A stretch of DNA of 64,000 nucleotides from Nitrobacter winogradskyi Nb-255 (lineage in GTDB: Bacteria; Pseudomonadota; Alphaproteobacteria; Rhizobiales; Xanthobacteraceae). The stretch lies in assembly GCF_000012725.1 (NCBI RefSeq), contig NC_007406.1, positions 2,570,001 through 2,634,000 of the forward strand, in the 5' to 3' direction. Below are positions 63,747 to 64,000 of the stretch, piece by piece; position 1 is the stretch's first letter, and each line of letters opens with the position of its first letter. Position numbers and translations under genes: made by a program. Below the pieces are notes generated by a model that saw nothing but the letters and a program-made list of their open reading frames with translations, was not told the DNA's origin and searched no databases.

Positions 63747-64000
63747 GAGCCATTTTGGATTGAGATTACGCATAACCGGCGTGATTGAAGAAGTTGATGC
63801 ATTGGTCTGGAGAGAAGAGATCGAGGATAGAACCGATCCTGTTCCAGAGTGCGGGGATCGATCGCTCGGCGGCCTTTCGCAGATGGGCCTTGAGCTTTGC
63901 GAACGCCATCTCGATCGGGTTGAGGTCGGGCGAGTACGGCGGCAGATAGCGCAACTGCGCGCCAGCGGCCTCGATGATTTGTCGAACATCGTCGTTCTTG
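63747..64000 (-). mobile_element. IS630-family element, partial at window edge
   Basis: Begins after TA at 63745-63746 with GAGCCATTTTGGATTGAGATTACG. It differs from the 22326 element's end except for GAGC, so it is a different IS630-family member. Confidence 0.75.
63766..64000 (-). CDS. IS630-family transposase, C-terminal part
   Basis: Visible C-terminal ~78 residues: IIEAAGAQLRYLPPYSPDLNPIEMAFAKLKAHLR (in segments) with the catalytic Glu in NPIEMAF, then LFSPDQCINFFNHAGYA and stop. N-terminal part lies beyond the window. Confidence 0.88.
   Translation of the reverse strand, partial: KNDDVRQIIEAAGAQLRYLPPYSPDLNPIEMAFAKLKAHLRKAAERSIPALWNRIGSILDLFSPDQCINFFNHAGYA

Overview
The window looks like a chromosomal segment of an alphaproteobacterium of the Bradyrhizobium/Rhodopseudomonas/Nitrobacter group. 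The evidence is a circularly permuted two-piece tmRNA with tag ANDNYAPVAQAA, an alphaproteobacterial-type SspB next to it, fumC followed by a DUF4169 gene and an RHH_4 gene, the high-GC coding style, and many dispersed palindromic repeats of the type found in that family. The genus is an inference; no marker in the window fixes the species.

Layout. Positions 1-3000 (minus strand) hold thyA-folA-hflK-hflC (hflC cut by the window edge). Positions 3200-6421 (plus) hold ssrA, sspB, fumC and a DUF4169/RHH pair. A second RHH gene follows, its 3' end overrun by a 1510-bp IS3-family element (7408-8917). Positions 9094-20560 are mostly housekeeping: DUF1328, UvrD-type helicase, an ABC-2 exporter, L,D-transpeptidase, a PYROXD2/CrtI-like oxidoreductase, prmA and an M24 aminopeptidase. 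Positions 20561-25660 are accessory: an orphan secreted protein, an IS630-family element in a TA site, a frameshifted outer-membrane barrel gene, and cspA. Positions 26126-30392 (minus) carry the methyl cycle: an HTH-methyltransferase protein, metK and ahcY.

From 30738 to 63594 lies a large surface-polysaccharide region: ugd, purU (apparently unrelated), a WecA/WbpL-type initiating transferase, gmd-fcl (GDP-fucose), a WbuB-like glycosyltransferase and epimerase, a class-III aminotransferase, and then what reads as a near-complete legionaminic acid pathway. An eight-gene minus-strand operon (47633 to 40737) encodes LegI-type synthase, NeuD-type acyltransferase, PtmE-type nucleotidyltransferase, PtmA-type SDR, a PseA/WbuX amidotransferase with its HisH/HisF partners, and a hexapeptide acyltransferase. 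Divergently, legF-legG and a PhyH-type dioxygenase are read on plus. LegB and LegC lie 10 kb further on with Wzx, a polymerase-like protein, a capsule-transferase-like protein, an FkbM methyltransferase and an epimerase. The presence of legB/legC separates this from a sialic acid locus, PtmE/PtmA suggest the GDP-linked route known from Campylobacter, and the amidotransferase trio suggests an acetamidino derivative.

A second, related but clearly diverged copy of the 1510-bp IS3 element (60046-61555) has replaced the 5' end of a methyltransferase gene. An O-antigen ligase gene follows, and the window ends inside another IS630-family transposase. No CRISPR array and no tRNA or rRNA gene was seen.
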